The notes beneath the pieces were generated by a model. It had not been told where the DNA came from. It made no database searches and worked only from the letters and a program-made list of their open reading frames with translations. Of a stretch of DNA of 64,000 nucleotides, positions 8,314 through 17,364 are shown piece after piece. A program made the translations under genes and the position numbers. The stretch's first letter is position 1. Each line of letters begins with the position of its first letter. The DNA lies in assembly GCF_000428905.1 (NCBI RefSeq), contig NZ_AUAV01000005.1, forward strand, positions 62,001-126,000, given 5' to 3'. The stretch is from Brumicola pallidula DSM 14239 = ACAM 615 (GTDB lineage: Bacteria; Pseudomonadota; Gammaproteobacteria; Enterobacterales; Alteromonadaceae).

Positions 8314-9936
8314 ATGCTTCGTTTAACCGATATTAAATTACCGCTCGATCATGATGAGCAGGCACTTGAGCTTGCCATTTTAAGCAAACTTAACATTAGC
8401 AAGAGCGAGCTATTGTCATTTGATTTATTTAAACGGGGTTATGACGCACGTAATAATAGAAACATACAACTCATTTATACGCTCGACGTTGAGGTAGAGA
8501 AACAGGAAGAATTGTTAGCGCAGTTTAGCCGTGATCCACACGTGCGCGTAACACCCGATATGCGCTATAAGTTTGTCGCTCAAGCCCCAACTGATCTTAC
8601 CCACCGTCCAGTCGTTGTTGGTCTTGGCCCATGTGGTTTATTTGCCGCTTTGATTTTGGCACAAATGGGCTTTAAACCTATTATCTTAGAACGCGGAAAG
8701 GCCGTACGTGAACGTACAAAAGACACCTTTGGTTTTTGGCGCAAACAAGAACTTAATCCAGAATCAAATGTGCAATTTGGTGAGGGTGGAGCAGGTACTT
8801 TTTCAGATGGTAAACTTTACAGCCAGGTTAAGGATCGCAAGCATTACGGTCGCAAGGTGCTGCATGAATTTGTTGTCGCCGGTGCACCTGAAGAAATCAT
8901 GTATGTGAGTAAGCCGCATATAGGTACTTTTAAACTGGTGAATATGGTTGAAAAAATGCGCGAGCAAATTATTGCGCTAGGAGGCGAGTTCCGCTTCAGC
9001 ACCAGAGTCGAAAAATTAGATTTAGAAGCTGATAATAAAAATCATAAAATTAAAGGATTATATTTGTCGGGAGGCGATTATATCAGCTGCAAACAAGTTA
9101 TTTTGGCTATTGGTCATAGTGCCCGTGATACTTTTACTGCACTCTATGAACAAGGTGTTTACATTGAAGCAAAACCCTTTTCGATAGGTTTTCGCATTGA
9201 ACATGAACAAAGTATGATTGACCACAGCCGCTTTGGCGATAACATAGGCAACCCAATTTTGGGTGCCGCCGACTACAAGCTAGTACATCACTGTAAAAAT
9301 GGCCGCACGGTATATAGTTTTTGTATGTGCCCAGGTGGCACCGTGGTAGCGGCAGCATCTGAGCCCGGTCGAGTGGTCACGAATGGAATGAGTCAATACT
9401 CCAGGCATGAACGCAATGCTAATAGCGCTATTGTTGTCGGAGTGACACCTGAAGAGGATTACCCTGGTCATCCTTTAGCAGGAATTGAATTGCAGCGCAG
9501 TTTAGAAGCATTGGCATTTACCGTCGGAGGCGAAAATTATCATGCGCCGGCTCAATTAATTGGTGACTTTTTAACAGGCCAACCCAGTGCTGAAATTGGG
9601 GTGGTCAAACCTTCATATACGCCAGGTATTACGTTAACTGATTTGAGTAAAGTGGTACCCGATTATGTTACTCATGCTATTCGCGAAGCCATTCCCGCTT
9701 TTGATCGTCAAATAAAGGGTTTTGCTAAACAAGATGGTTTATTAACTGGAGTTGAAACCCGCACTTCTTCACCTATCTGCATCAAGCGCGGAGCAGATTA
9801 TCAAAGTGTGAATGTGCATGGTTTATATCCTGCAGGAGAGGGAGCAGGCTATGCTGGAGGCATATGGTCAGCTGGCATAGATGGCATACGCGTAGCCGAA
9901 GCAGTCGCGTTAGCTATTGCAGGCGACGCATCGTAA
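8314..9936 (+). CDS. FAD-dependent dehydrogenase family protein (COG2509)
   Basis: 540 residues. An N-terminal ~90-residue region is followed by an FAD Rossmann motif, GLGPCGLFAALILAQMG, near residue 105, with the acidic end of strand 2 in ILERGK. Then come VQFGEGGAGTFSDGKL, a second dinucleotide-type segment (QVILAIGHSARDT), and a C-terminal FAD-contacting GLYPAGEGAGYAGGI. This is the pattern of the widespread uncharacterised flavoproteins grouped as COG2509. The physiological substrate is unknown. No operon partner is evident; the gene is transcribed alone between two minus-strand genes. Confidence 0.82.
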   Translation: MLRLTDIKLPLDHDEQALELAILSKLNISKSELLSFDLFKRGYDARNNRNIQLIYTLDVEVEKQEELLAQFSRDPHVRVTPDMRYKFVAQAPTDLTHRPVVVGLGPCGLFAALILAQMGFKPIILERGKAVRERTKDTFGFWRKQELNPESNVQFGEGGAGTFSDGKLYSQVKDRKHYGRKVLHEFVVAGAPEEIMYVSKPHIGTFKLVNMVEKMREQIIALGGEFRFSTRVEKLDLEADNKNHKIKGLYLSGGDYISCKQVILAIGHSARDTFTALYEQGVYIEAKPFSIGFRIEHEQSMIDHSRFGDNIGNPILGAADYKLVHHCKNGRTVYSFCMCPGGTVVAAASEPGRVVTNGMSQYSRHERNANSAIVVGVTPEEDYPGHPLAGIELQRSLEALAFTVGGENYHAPAQLIGDFLTGQPSAEIGVVKPSYTPGITLTDLSKVVPDYVTHAIREAIPAFDRQIKGFAKQDGLLTGVETRTSSPICIKRGADYQSVNVHGLYPAGEGAGYAGGIWSAGIDGIRVAEAVALAIAGDAS

Positions 9937-10004
9937 AGAATATTAACGGATGACAGCTTTACTAGTTACCCGCCAGCATTGATGTCTTTATATCTGGATC
10001 AAAG

Positions 10005-10382
10005 TTAACCTCCTAACATGTCCCGAAGTTTACGCTCTGCCAACTCCGCAGGCGTTAAACTTTCATCATGGTTGACACTGTCCACGTCTGATTCTTCACC
10101 AAATAAAGCCGCTAGTTGAGCTTCTGCATTTCCTTTCTTTGGCGTTTTTTTAACGAAAACCTCTCGCGATGGTGAAAAGTAATCACAAAAATTTGCCTTT
10201 TCTGTGTCGGTCACATCTTCTGCACTGGGTTCGTTACATCCATTTCGGCCGTCAAATTCTTTACACATTTTGCAAACATGTTGATCGGCATCGCAAACAG
10301 AGCAATCTTCGCGCCGCGACATCGGGAAAATAACATTTTCAAGTAGGTTTCCACATTGCCAGCAGCTTAGCTTTTGAGACAT
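10005..10382 (-). CDS. cysteine-rich putative zinc-binding protein, unknown function
   Basis: 125 residues, not assigned to a named family. The first 70 residues have four Cys pairs or singles spaced like zinc ligands: CWQC at 7-10, CSVC near 28-31, CKMC near 37-40, then a Cys in NGCNEP and another in NFCDYF. This suggests two zinc ribbons or a treble-clef pair. The C-terminal half is acidic and low in complexity and ends in LAERKLRDMLGG, which may be a helix. No signal peptide or membrane segment is visible, so it is probably cytosolic. A good ribosome-binding site (CTAGGAGC) precedes the ATG. Confidence 0.7.
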   Translation of the reverse strand: MSQKLSCWQCGNLLENVIFPMSRREDCSVCDADQHVCKMCKEFDGRNGCNEPSAEDVTDTEKANFCDYFSPSREVFVKKTPKKGNAEAQLAALFGEESDVDSVNHDESLTPAELAERKLRDMLGG

Positions 10383-10485
10383 AAATAGTGCTCCTAGAAA
10401 TTAATTTTTATTGCTCAATATCATACTAGAATAAACAGGAGTTGAGTCAACGCATTGAATATAAATGTAATATTCAATAAAAATG

Positions 10486-10569
10486 GAATGCTTTTATGAA
10501 TGCTTTTATGAATGCTTTTATGAATGCTTTTATGAATGCTTTTATGAATGCTTTTATGAATGCTTTTAT
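10486..10569. repeat. 12-bp tandem repeat, seven perfect copies
   Basis: Seven head-to-tail copies of GAATGCTTTTAT (84 bp) in the intergenic region before the HAD phosphatase gene. Because 12 is a multiple of 3, the frame starting with ATG at 10483 reads as Met followed by seven Glu-Cys-Phe-Tyr units and 17 unique residues (stop at 10621-10623). A second frame reads Met-Asn-Ala-Phe units. No convincing ribosome-binding site was seen, so coding is unproven. Copy number is likely variable between strains. Confidence 0.9.
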
Positions 10570-10739
10570 GTTGAAGTTCTGAGCAATATCAACCCCAGTT
10601 TATTGAGCGTTAGGCCTAAGTAATGCTCATTCAATCGCATATAAACTAAATTGTCTTCCAACACGTAACCTACTGGCATACTATTCATTTTAACATCGGG
10701 CTAAATTTTCGCCCATTATACTGAGCTATAGACATATTT

Positions 10740-11558
10740 ATGCATCTCATTTTTTTTGATTTAGATGGCACTCTATTAAACGATGCATCTGAAATATCAC
10801 CCTTTACCAAAGCAACCCTTATTCTATTGCGAGAGAACGACATAGCGTATACCGTGGCAACGGGGCGTACCATGCTGTCCGCTCGTGGGATTGTTGATGG
10901 TCATGATTTTAATTTACCTCAAATATACAATAATGGGGTAACCGTCTGGGACCCTAAAATCCAACAACTCACTCTGGAAAATCTGCTTAACCATACTGAA
11001 GTTGCCACGGTCATCGACTTAGCATTTTCGCACGGGATTACGCCGTTTGTTAACACCATTGAAAACCATCATCACTTTATTTTTCATACTGAAACACGTC
11101 ATGATGTTGAAAGAGAGTTGGTTCATAAGTATTTTTCTCGCACTAAAGCGACACTTTTACCCTTAGAAGCCCTGCCTATTGACAGTCAAGTGACTAATAT
11201 TAGTATGATCGGCTTTTCTGATACTATTAATGAAATGTGGCTAGAGCTTAATAAACACCCAAATCTAATCGCCTACTCCGGACCAACCACAGAGGGTGAT
11301 AATTTTAGGTGGATGGACATTCATCATTGCCGCGCTAGTAAGGGCAATGCAGTTACTAATTTAAAAAAGCAATTAGGTGCCAGTAATATTATTTGCTTTG
11401 GTGATGGTGATAACGATTTAAGTATGTTTGCACTTGCAGATGAGAGTTATGCCCCAGAGAATGCAAAGGCCGAAATTAAAAAGTCTGCTAGTGCTGTTAT
11501 TGGGCATAATCACAAGGATGGAATAGCGCACTTTTTGCGTGAGCGTTTCTCGCTATAA
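10740..11558 (+). CDS. Cof-type HAD-IIB phosphatase
   Basis: 272 residues. HAD motif I FFDLDGTLLN is at residues 5-14, motif II is at TVATGRT, motif III (Lys) is in SKGNAVTNLKKQ, and motif IV is CFGDGDNDLSMF. The cap domain of the IIB type lies between motifs II and III. The family dephosphorylates small phosphorylated metabolites such as sugar phosphates or pyridoxal phosphate; YidA/YbhA-like enzymes are the nearest in layout. The specific substrate cannot be assigned. It is a stand-alone gene downstream of the 12-bp repeat array. Confidence 0.88.
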   Translation: MHLIFFDLDGTLLNDASEISPFTKATLILLRENDIAYTVATGRTMLSARGIVDGHDFNLPQIYNNGVTVWDPKIQQLTLENLLNHTEVATVIDLAFSHGITPFVNTIENHHHFIFHTETRHDVERELVHKYFSRTKATLLPLEALPIDSQVTNISMIGFSDTINEMWLELNKHPNLIAYSGPTTEGDNFRWMDIHHCRASKGNAVTNLKKQLGASNIICFGDGDNDLSMFALADESYAPENAKAEIKKSASAVIGHNHKDGIAHFLRERFSL

Positions 11559-11740
11559 AAGGGCTAAGGCACCCTTGTGCTAAAAGTGCATGGATTTAAT
11601 AGGCTACCAAGAACAATACTTTTTTTGAAAAATCTTCGTAAAGAGTAAGTAGTACAGCGTAAATTGCTTTCTCTACCCAAAAGTTTACGAGCCTTACTCA
11701 ACATTGGCTTCATAATAGAAGCATAAACTAAGGATTTAAA

Positions 11741-12370
11741 GTGAAATTACTATTACCCATACTTGCATCAATTTTTGTGGCGGGATGTTCCGTGGTCGGT
11801 CAAAGTAATGTAGATACTGCACCCTATACTTTACTGAGATCTGACGATATTCAGAAAATTGAAGTTCGTAACTATGATTCAATGATCTTGGTCTCAACTA
11901 GTATGTCTGGAACAAGTGGTAATAGTGCATTTAGAAAGTTGTTTAAATACATTGGTGGCGAGAATGAGGGCGCCACTGAAATTGCTATGACTGCTCCGGT
12001 TATGATGGATGATAAAAAAATCACAAAGAAAGGCACCGAAATTTCGATGACCGCCCCTGTGTTTATGAATGAAAGCGCTGACATTTCCTTAATGTCATTC
12101 GTTATGCCTAACGATTTCACCCTAGAAACAACGCCCAAACCAACTAACCCTGATGTTCAGGTGAGTGAACTTAAAGACTATAAAGTCGCCGCCATTAAGT
12201 TCAGTGGTACACTCAGTGACAGCAACGTCGACGAACATACAAAAATTCTGACAGCTTGGATTGCCAATAACGGCTATACCGCTATAGGTAAGCCCATAAA
12301 AGCTGGCTACAATGGACCTTTTACTCTGCCTATGATGCGCCGAAATGAAGTGTTGGTTGAGGTTAGATAG
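11741..12370 (+). CDS. SOUL-family heme-binding lipoprotein
   Basis: 209 residues. The signal peptide ends in VAGC (lipobox, Cys about residue 16). The body follows the SOUL/HBP fold: PYTLLRSDDIQKIEVRNYDS at the start, AFRKLFKYIGGENE, two ITMTAPV-like segments (IAMTAPVMMD and ISMTAPVFMN) that are the family hallmark, FVMPNDFTLETTPKP, and a terminal YNGPFTLPMMRRNEVLVEV. Bacterial members are exported proteins thought to bind heme or other hydrophobic ligands. It has no obvious operon partner. An AAGGA-type ribosome-binding site precedes the start. Confidence 0.87.
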   Translation: MKLLLPILASIFVAGCSVVGQSNVDTAPYTLLRSDDIQKIEVRNYDSMILVSTSMSGTSGNSAFRKLFKYIGGENEGATEIAMTAPVMMDDKKITKKGTEISMTAPVFMNESADISLMSFVMPNDFTLETTPKPTNPDVQVSELKDYKVAAIKFSGTLSDSNVDEHTKILTAWIANNGYTAIGKPIKAGYNGPFTLPMMRRNEVLVEVR

Positions 12371-12524
12371 CCTCCCTCTACTGTGCCGAAAATACACAGA
12401 TTGAGAAGCATAAAAACCAAACCTTGAGAATGACTGCAAAGCTTTAAACTACCACTGCTAGCGCAACGTCAACACGCTTTAAGCATGCTCATACTCAGGC
12501 TGCGTTTTAATCAAAAAAAGCCAT

Positions 12525-13373
12525 CTACGCAAATACCAAGGTTTTGTTCTGATGAATAATGATGCGGTCTTGCAAGTGATATCGAATACCATTAGCTAGT
12601 GCATTCACTTCACACCGCTTGCCCTTGCGCACCATATCTTGAGCTGAATCACTGTGACTAATACGCAAGACTTCTTGTTCAATTATAGGCCCATCATCAA
12701 GATCTGAAGTGACATAGTGACAGGTAGCACCAATTAGCTTTACACCCCTTTCATATGCCTGCTGATAAGGCTTTGCACCAGCGAAAGAGGGTAGAAAACT
12801 ATGGTGAATATTGATCGCTTTGCCCGCCAGTTTTTGGCATAAATAATTTGGCACAATTTGCATGAATCGGGCAAGTACGGTTAAATCAATTTGGTAGTGT
12901 TCGAGTAAACTCTCTACTTCTTTAAATGCTTTTGTCTTGTCCGAAAAATCAATAAAGTGAAACGGAACTTTATACCAGTCAGCATACTCTCGCATTGCTT
13001 CATGGTTGGCGATAATACATGGGATGTTGCATTGCAGTTCGCCAGTGTGCCATCGATGCAGTACATCAATTAAGCAATGAGACTCCCTGCTGGCTAACAG
13101 AGCAACGTTCATATTTTTCTGCGAATCATTAAGGGTCCAGCGCATCTCATAACGTTCGGCTACTTTACTAAACGCGCTTACAAAGTGCTCATGATCCATT
13201 GCAATCGACTTCGCATCTATTTCGTGGCGCATAAAAAAACGATTGAGTTGCAAGTCCGAGTGATGACTCGCTTCGAGAATGTTGGCGCCATACTCACAGA
13301 GGAATTGTGACACAGCAGCCACTAGTCCCGTTTGGTCGGGACAATCAATAACAAGGCGGTAAGTAGATTGCAA
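12525..13373 (-). CDS. purU: formyltetrahydrofolate deformylase
   Basis: 282 residues. An N-terminal ACT domain (residues ~5-80, CPDQTGLVAAVSQFLCEYGANI) is followed by the formyltransferase-type catalytic domain, with NIHHSFLPSFAGAKPY holding the Asn-His pair and DLDDGPIIEQ the catalytic Asp. It hydrolyses 10-formyl-THF to formate and THF, balancing the one-carbon pool and supplying formate to PurT. The ACT domain senses Met/Gly in E. coli. Length and motifs match the family. It is a monocistronic gene convergent with the SOUL gene. Confidence 0.95.
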   Translation of the reverse strand: MQSTYRLVIDCPDQTGLVAAVSQFLCEYGANILEASHHSDLQLNRFFMRHEIDAKSIAMDHEHFVSAFSKVAERYEMRWTLNDSQKNMNVALLASRESHCLIDVLHRWHTGELQCNIPCIIANHEAMREYADWYKVPFHFIDFSDKTKAFKEVESLLEHYQIDLTVLARFMQIVPNYLCQKLAGKAINIHHSFLPSFAGAKPYQQAYERGVKLIGATCHYVTSDLDDGPIIEQEVLRISHSDSAQDMVRKGKRCEVNALANGIRYHLQDRIIIHQNKTLVFA

Positions 13374-13498
13374 AACCAGTTTTCCTTTTGCGCAGATAAC
13401 GTTTTATTTTAAATATAAAGTATACCGTGGGTATTTTTTAATTGATAAGAAATTTTCGGTCTAAATTTTGCTACGTTGAAGTGAATAATAAATTTTAT

Positions 13499-13514
13499 TG
13501 TGATCTATATCAAT
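13499..13514. promoter_or_regulatory. CRP-like site upstream of the PHB reductase
   Basis: TGTGA-N6-TCAAT at 13499-13514 is one base off the symmetric CRP consensus (TGTGA-N6-TCACA half-sites). It lies ~130 bp upstream of the phbB start, in the 264-bp divergent region shared with purU. Identified by eye only. Confidence 0.35.
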
Positions 13515-13637
13515 TCAGTTCTCAGAAAATATAACCGATAGACCAAAGTCGCATTATTGTAATGTGTATTTTGTATTATAAATAGTGAGTAAATTTTGTG
13601 CAGTATTTTATTTAACCGTTAAGTCACACAATAGGGA

Positions 13638-14366
13638 ATGGATATGACCAGAGTAGCATTAGTTACAGGCGGAACTCGTGGAATTGGTGAAGCGATTTGT
13701 AAGAAGCTTTTCGACAAAGGTTACAAAGTTGTGGCTAATTATGCTGGCAATGATGCTAAAGCCACTGAATTTAATGCACGAACTGGTATTCCAGTAGCAA
13801 AATTTGATGTCTCAAATTTTGAGCAAACCGCTGCTGGAATAGCTAAAATTGAAAGCGAGTATGGTCCAATTGATGTTTTAGTCAACAACGCCGGAATTAC
13901 TAGAGATGGCACAATGCATCGAATGAGTTTTGAGCAATGGGATGCGGTTATTCAAACCAACTTAGCTTCTTGTTTTAATACTTGTCGTGCTGTGATTGAT
14001 GGCATGCGTAGCAGAGACTTTGGTCGTATCGTTAACGTCGGCTCGGTAAATGGTCAAGCCGGCCAATATGGCCAGGTGAACTATGCGGCGGCTAAGTCGG
14101 GTATACATGGTTTTACCAAAGCACTTGCATTGGAAAGTGCGAGTAAAGGTATCACTGTGAACGCCATTGCCCCTGGTTACGTTGACACCGATATGGTGCG
14201 AGCAGTACCTCCAGAGGTTTTAATCAAAATTATCAAAACTATCCCGGTCGGCCGTTTAGGTAAACCTGAGGATATTGCAAACAGTGTGGCATTTTTAGTT
14301 GATGATGAATCAAGCTTTATTACTGGCTCTACACTGTCTATCAATGGTGGACAACATATGTATTAA
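13638..14366 (+). CDS. phaB: acetoacetyl-CoA reductase (PHB pathway)
   Basis: 242-residue short-chain dehydrogenase. The NADPH motif TGGTRGIGEAI is at residues 10-20, NNAG at the end of strand 4, the catalytic Ser in VNVGSVNG, and Tyr-X-X-X-Lys in NYAAAKSG. The TPGI-like stretch and the C-terminal ITGSTLSINGGQHMY are typical of PhbB rather than FabG. It reduces acetoacetyl-CoA to (R)-3-hydroxybutyryl-CoA, the monomer for PhaC, which is encoded 5 kb away. No thiolase (phaA) gene is present in the window. A GGGA ribosome-binding site precedes 13638; a second ATG two codons later is an alternative. Confidence 0.9.
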   Translation: MDMTRVALVTGGTRGIGEAICKKLFDKGYKVVANYAGNDAKATEFNARTGIPVAKFDVSNFEQTAAGIAKIESEYGPIDVLVNNAGITRDGTMHRMSFEQWDAVIQTNLASCFNTCRAVIDGMRSRDFGRIVNVGSVNGQAGQYGQVNYAAAKSGIHGFTKALALESASKGITVNAIAPGYVDTDMVRAVPPEVLIKIIKTIPVGRLGKPEDIANSVAFLVDDESSFITGSTLSINGGQHMY

Positions 14367-14461
14367 GTTGGTGCATGCGCACCAACATGTGTCGACTAGT
14401 GGCGTAATTAACTACTTTATTGTTTTCAATCTAGGGGCTAATTGCAGGTAAAAACACAATT

Positions 14462-14486
14462 AGGAGGCCGTGTGGCCTCCTTTTTT
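14462..14486 (+). terminator. intrinsic terminator of phaB
   Basis: An 8-bp GC-rich stem (14462-14469 with 14474-14481, loop GTGT) is followed by a run of T. It lies ~95 bp after the phaB stop and before the convergent transglycosylase gene. Confidence 0.85.
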
Positions 14487-14530
14487 AATTTCTATTAGCG
14501 GCATTCACTGCGTAAAGTTGAGGTCCTAGT

Positions 14531-15793
14531 TTAAAAAGCGAGGATCGCGTTAAAGGTCTCAGTTGATGGGAATCCATCGGCAACCATATTATTACGACCT
14601 TGAAATTCACGAATACCGGCTCTAGTCGCAGGGCCAATAATGCCGTCTGCACCACCAACATCTATATCTATACTATTTAATTTTCGTTGCATTTGCGCCA
14701 TTTGGCTAATACTGTACTTGGGTAATTCAGGTAAGGGCTTACTCAACTCATCATTACCCAAAATACGATTGGCGAGTTGTCCAACAGCGATGCCGTAAAA
14801 CTCGGAATTATTCCATCTCAAAATGATATTAAAGTTGTGATAGGTTAAAAATGCAGGCCCTTTATAACCAGCTGGTACAATTAACTTTGATGGAATGTCG
14901 GATTGTCCGACAGTTGTGCCATCGGCTTTGGTAATATGTAAATCTGCCCAGTGGCTAATCGGTTTTTTCTTATTAGTGACGTTGGCATAGTTGAAGTCGG
15001 AGGGCAACAATACCTCACGGCCCCATCTTAGGCCAGGTTTCCAGCCTAGTTTGTTCAAAAAATTAGCCGCCGAAGTGAGTGCATCTTTTTCGCTATTCCA
15101 CAGGTCTGCTTTGCCATCACCGTCTCCGTCGATGGCGTACTTGGTGTAGGCGGTCGGCATAAACTGTGTATGTCCCATAGCCCCAGCCCACGAGCCAATC
15201 ATTTGTTCTTTGCTAAGCGATTCTCTATCCATGAGTTTCAGTGCAAGCATTAACTCGCCAGTAAAATAGTCACTACGACGAGGGTCACACGCTAATGTTG
15301 CCAATGAATCAAGCGTCGACATTTTACCTTTATAGTTGCCAAAATTAGTTTCAAGCCCCCAAAATGCAAGTAAATAATGCCCAGGAATTCCGTATCTTTT
15401 GGTCAATTCAGCTAAAAAATTCTTATTTTTTGTTAGCGCTTCGCGGCCTTTTTCAATACGCCATGTATTTACTCTGGCACTATAGTAACTGGGGAATGTT
15501 TGTACAAATTCAGGCTGATTACGATCATAATCTAACACTTTTGGAACTTGTGTTAAGTTTGGAATTTCAGCCGCTATACGAGTTTCTGAAACGCCTTGCT
15601 GGAATGCAATTTCTGCAAGTGACACTTTGCATTCAGCAAAACTTTGCTGTTTTTTGGCTGACGGTTCCGCCATTGTTTGTGCATAGGTCAAGGTTGAAAT
15701 TGAGATTGCGATTGATATCGAAGATATGCGAGTAAGTGCACGAAAAATCCGTATTTTTGGTGACCTGTTAATTTGAGAAAGCGGTCGAAACAT
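14531..15793 (-). CDS. lytic murein transglycosylase, MltB/SLT_2 type with peptidoglycan-binding domain
   Basis: 420 residues. An N-terminal basic plus hydrophobic signal region ends near TYAQ (residue ~40). The SLT_2 catalytic domain has the active-site Glu in LLAFWGLETNFGNYKG, then SWAGAMGHTQFMPTAY, and YAIDGDGDGKADLWN with an EF-hand-like calcium loop. A C-terminal PG_binding_1 domain is seen (LNSIDIDVGGADGIIGPATR). It cleaves glycan strands to 1,6-anhydromuramic ends in the periplasm. No lipobox is obvious, so it is probably soluble. It sits between phaB and phaZ with no evident functional link to PHB. Confidence 0.9.
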   Translation of the reverse strand: MFRPLSQINRSPKIRIFRALTRISSISIAISISTLTYAQTMAEPSAKKQQSFAECKVSLAEIAFQQGVSETRIAAEIPNLTQVPKVLDYDRNQPEFVQTFPSYYSARVNTWRIEKGREALTKNKNFLAELTKRYGIPGHYLLAFWGLETNFGNYKGKMSTLDSLATLACDPRRSDYFTGELMLALKLMDRESLSKEQMIGSWAGAMGHTQFMPTAYTKYAIDGDGDGKADLWNSEKDALTSAANFLNKLGWKPGLRWGREVLLPSDFNYANVTNKKKPISHWADLHITKADGTTVGQSDIPSKLIVPAGYKGPAFLTYHNFNIILRWNNSEFYGIAVGQLANRILGNDELSKPLPELPKYSISQMAQMQRKLNSIDIDVGGADGIIGPATRAGIREFQGRNNMVADGFPSTETFNAILAF

Positions 15794-15900
15794 AATAGTA
15801 ATTATTCCCTAATGCTAAAAATGTAATTTGCTTTGGCTACATCAAACTTAGGTTAAATGCAGATAGATAGAGTATTACTCATACTGACCATCAAATATAC

Positions 15901-15926
15901 AAAAAGTGCGAGAGTTCGCACTTTTT
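15901..15926. terminator. intrinsic terminator after phaZ
   Basis: A perfect 11-bp stem (15901-15911 with 15916-15926) is capped by GAGT. The A- and T-rich ends make it usable on the minus strand for phaZ, which ends at 15971. Confidence 0.7.
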
Positions 15927-15970
15927 GATTTTTGTTAACGCCGTCATCGGGCTAGATATTTACACGCACT

Positions 15971-17188
15971 TTAGGAATATTTATCAATAAACTCTGTCAC
16001 TAATGGGCGAATATTCTTACGATACATCGAGCCACTAAATATCCCAAAGTGACCAGCACCTGGCTGGGTATGATGTTTACGCATATTTTTTGGTATTTTT
16101 TGGCAAATATCTTGAGCAGCTTCAGTTTGCCCAATACCACAAATATCGTCTTCCGCCCCCTCAACTGTCATCAGTGGCGTATTCGTAATCGCATTAAAGT
16201 CGACAGGCTTGCCAGCATATGTAATGGTTCTATTGGCTAACTCGTTATTTTTGAATACACGCTCGATGGTTTCTAAATAAAACTCTGCCGGCATATCTAA
16301 AACAGACAAATACTCATCATAGAACGCTCTAAAGCGATCGGTATCTTCTGTCTCGCCAATTAATAAATTCTGGAAATACTCTTGATGCTTCTTAATGTGA
16401 GTTTCCTTATTCATTGAAATAAACCCACCGAGTTGCATAAATCCGGGGTAAACCCGACGGCCCTCACCAGGATAGCCGGCCGGAACTGTATGAATAGCAA
16501 CGTTTTCAAACCAGCTCGTTGGGTGTTCATGTGAAAATTCATTCACACGAGTTGGATTTTTACTGGTATCAATCGGACCAGCCATTAGGGTCAATGACTT
16601 CGGTATATTAGGATTTTTTTCTTGTGCCATTACTGCTGTTGCAATTAATGCTTGAACAGTAGGCTGACAGATAGCAATCAAATGCGTTTCTGGCCCTAAA
16701 TTGTTCATGAAATCGATTAAATAACTTACATAACAATCGAATGAGAATGGACCTTCTTCCAATGGCACGTCACGCGCGTCGAGCCAATCAGTAATATAAA
16801 CTTCGTGGCGTGGTAAGAGGGCTTCAACAGTGCCTTTCAATAGAGTTGAATGGTGTCCAGATAGCGGTGCGACTAGCAGCACTTTATCTTTGTCAGTTTG
16901 TCCTGCTTTGTTGAAGTGAATTAGGTTGCAAAAGGGTTTTTCTAATACTATTTCTTCTTTAACGGCCACTGTTTTACCTTTTACATCAACCGTAGTGATA
17001 TGAAAACCCAATTTGTCATAACGTTGCGTGAGTCGCATCGCTGATTCAAGAGTCGCGCTTGCAATACGGCCGCTCCAAGTATGCGAATATGGGTTACTGG
17101 GATGTGAAATAAGCTCGTTAAGGAAGTAAAAACCTTCGCTCATTAATTGTCCGCTTTTTGCAAAATAATCGTATGCTTGATACTTCAT
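15971..17188 (-). CDS. phaZ: intracellular poly(3-hydroxybutyrate) depolymerase
   Basis: 405 residues from the chosen ATG, which has a strong AGGAGA ribosome-binding site 5 bp upstream and gives the family start MKYQAYDYFAKSGQLM; the frame is open 31 codons further. It has an alpha/beta-hydrolase fold with HLIAICQPTVQAL in the lipase-box position. The nucleophile is Cys, as in Ralstonia PhaZ1, rather than Ser. The conserved Asp is in VEGAEDDI and the His in GAGHFGIFSG. It degrades native PHB granules in the cytosol to release monomers. It is followed by its own terminator, and the phasin and synthase genes lie just upstream on the same strand. Confidence 0.93.
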   Translation of the reverse strand: MKYQAYDYFAKSGQLMSEGFYFLNELISHPSNPYSHTWSGRIASATLESAMRLTQRYDKLGFHITTVDVKGKTVAVKEEIVLEKPFCNLIHFNKAGQTDKDKVLLVAPLSGHHSTLLKGTVEALLPRHEVYITDWLDARDVPLEEGPFSFDCYVSYLIDFMNNLGPETHLIAICQPTVQALIATAVMAQEKNPNIPKSLTLMAGPIDTSKNPTRVNEFSHEHPTSWFENVAIHTVPAGYPGEGRRVYPGFMQLGGFISMNKETHIKKHQEYFQNLLIGETEDTDRFRAFYDEYLSVLDMPAEFYLETIERVFKNNELANRTITYAGKPVDFNAITNTPLMTVEGAEDDICGIGQTEAAQDICQKIPKNMRKHHTQPGAGHFGIFSGSMYRKNIRPLVTEFIDKYS

Positions 17189-17273
17189 CACGTCTCCTAG
17201 TAATCCAATGCCAGCAACCGAATTGGGCAAATGCTGGATAATTGCTTTTGAACAGTTCTTATTGGGTAAAAAA

Positions 17274-17315
17274 AACTCCAAGCACCGAGACGGTTAAATC
17301 CTTGTGATTGGAGTT
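17274..17315 (-). terminator. possible terminator downstream of the first phasin
   Basis: An 8-bp inverted repeat (17274-17281 and 17308-17315) has an A run on its low-coordinate side, which reads as a T run on the minus strand. The 26-nt loop is long, so this is tentative. Confidence 0.4.
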
Positions 17316-17364
17316 GCTTTATATTTTTATACAAACCGGAACGGCGTGCACTGACAATGTCGTG

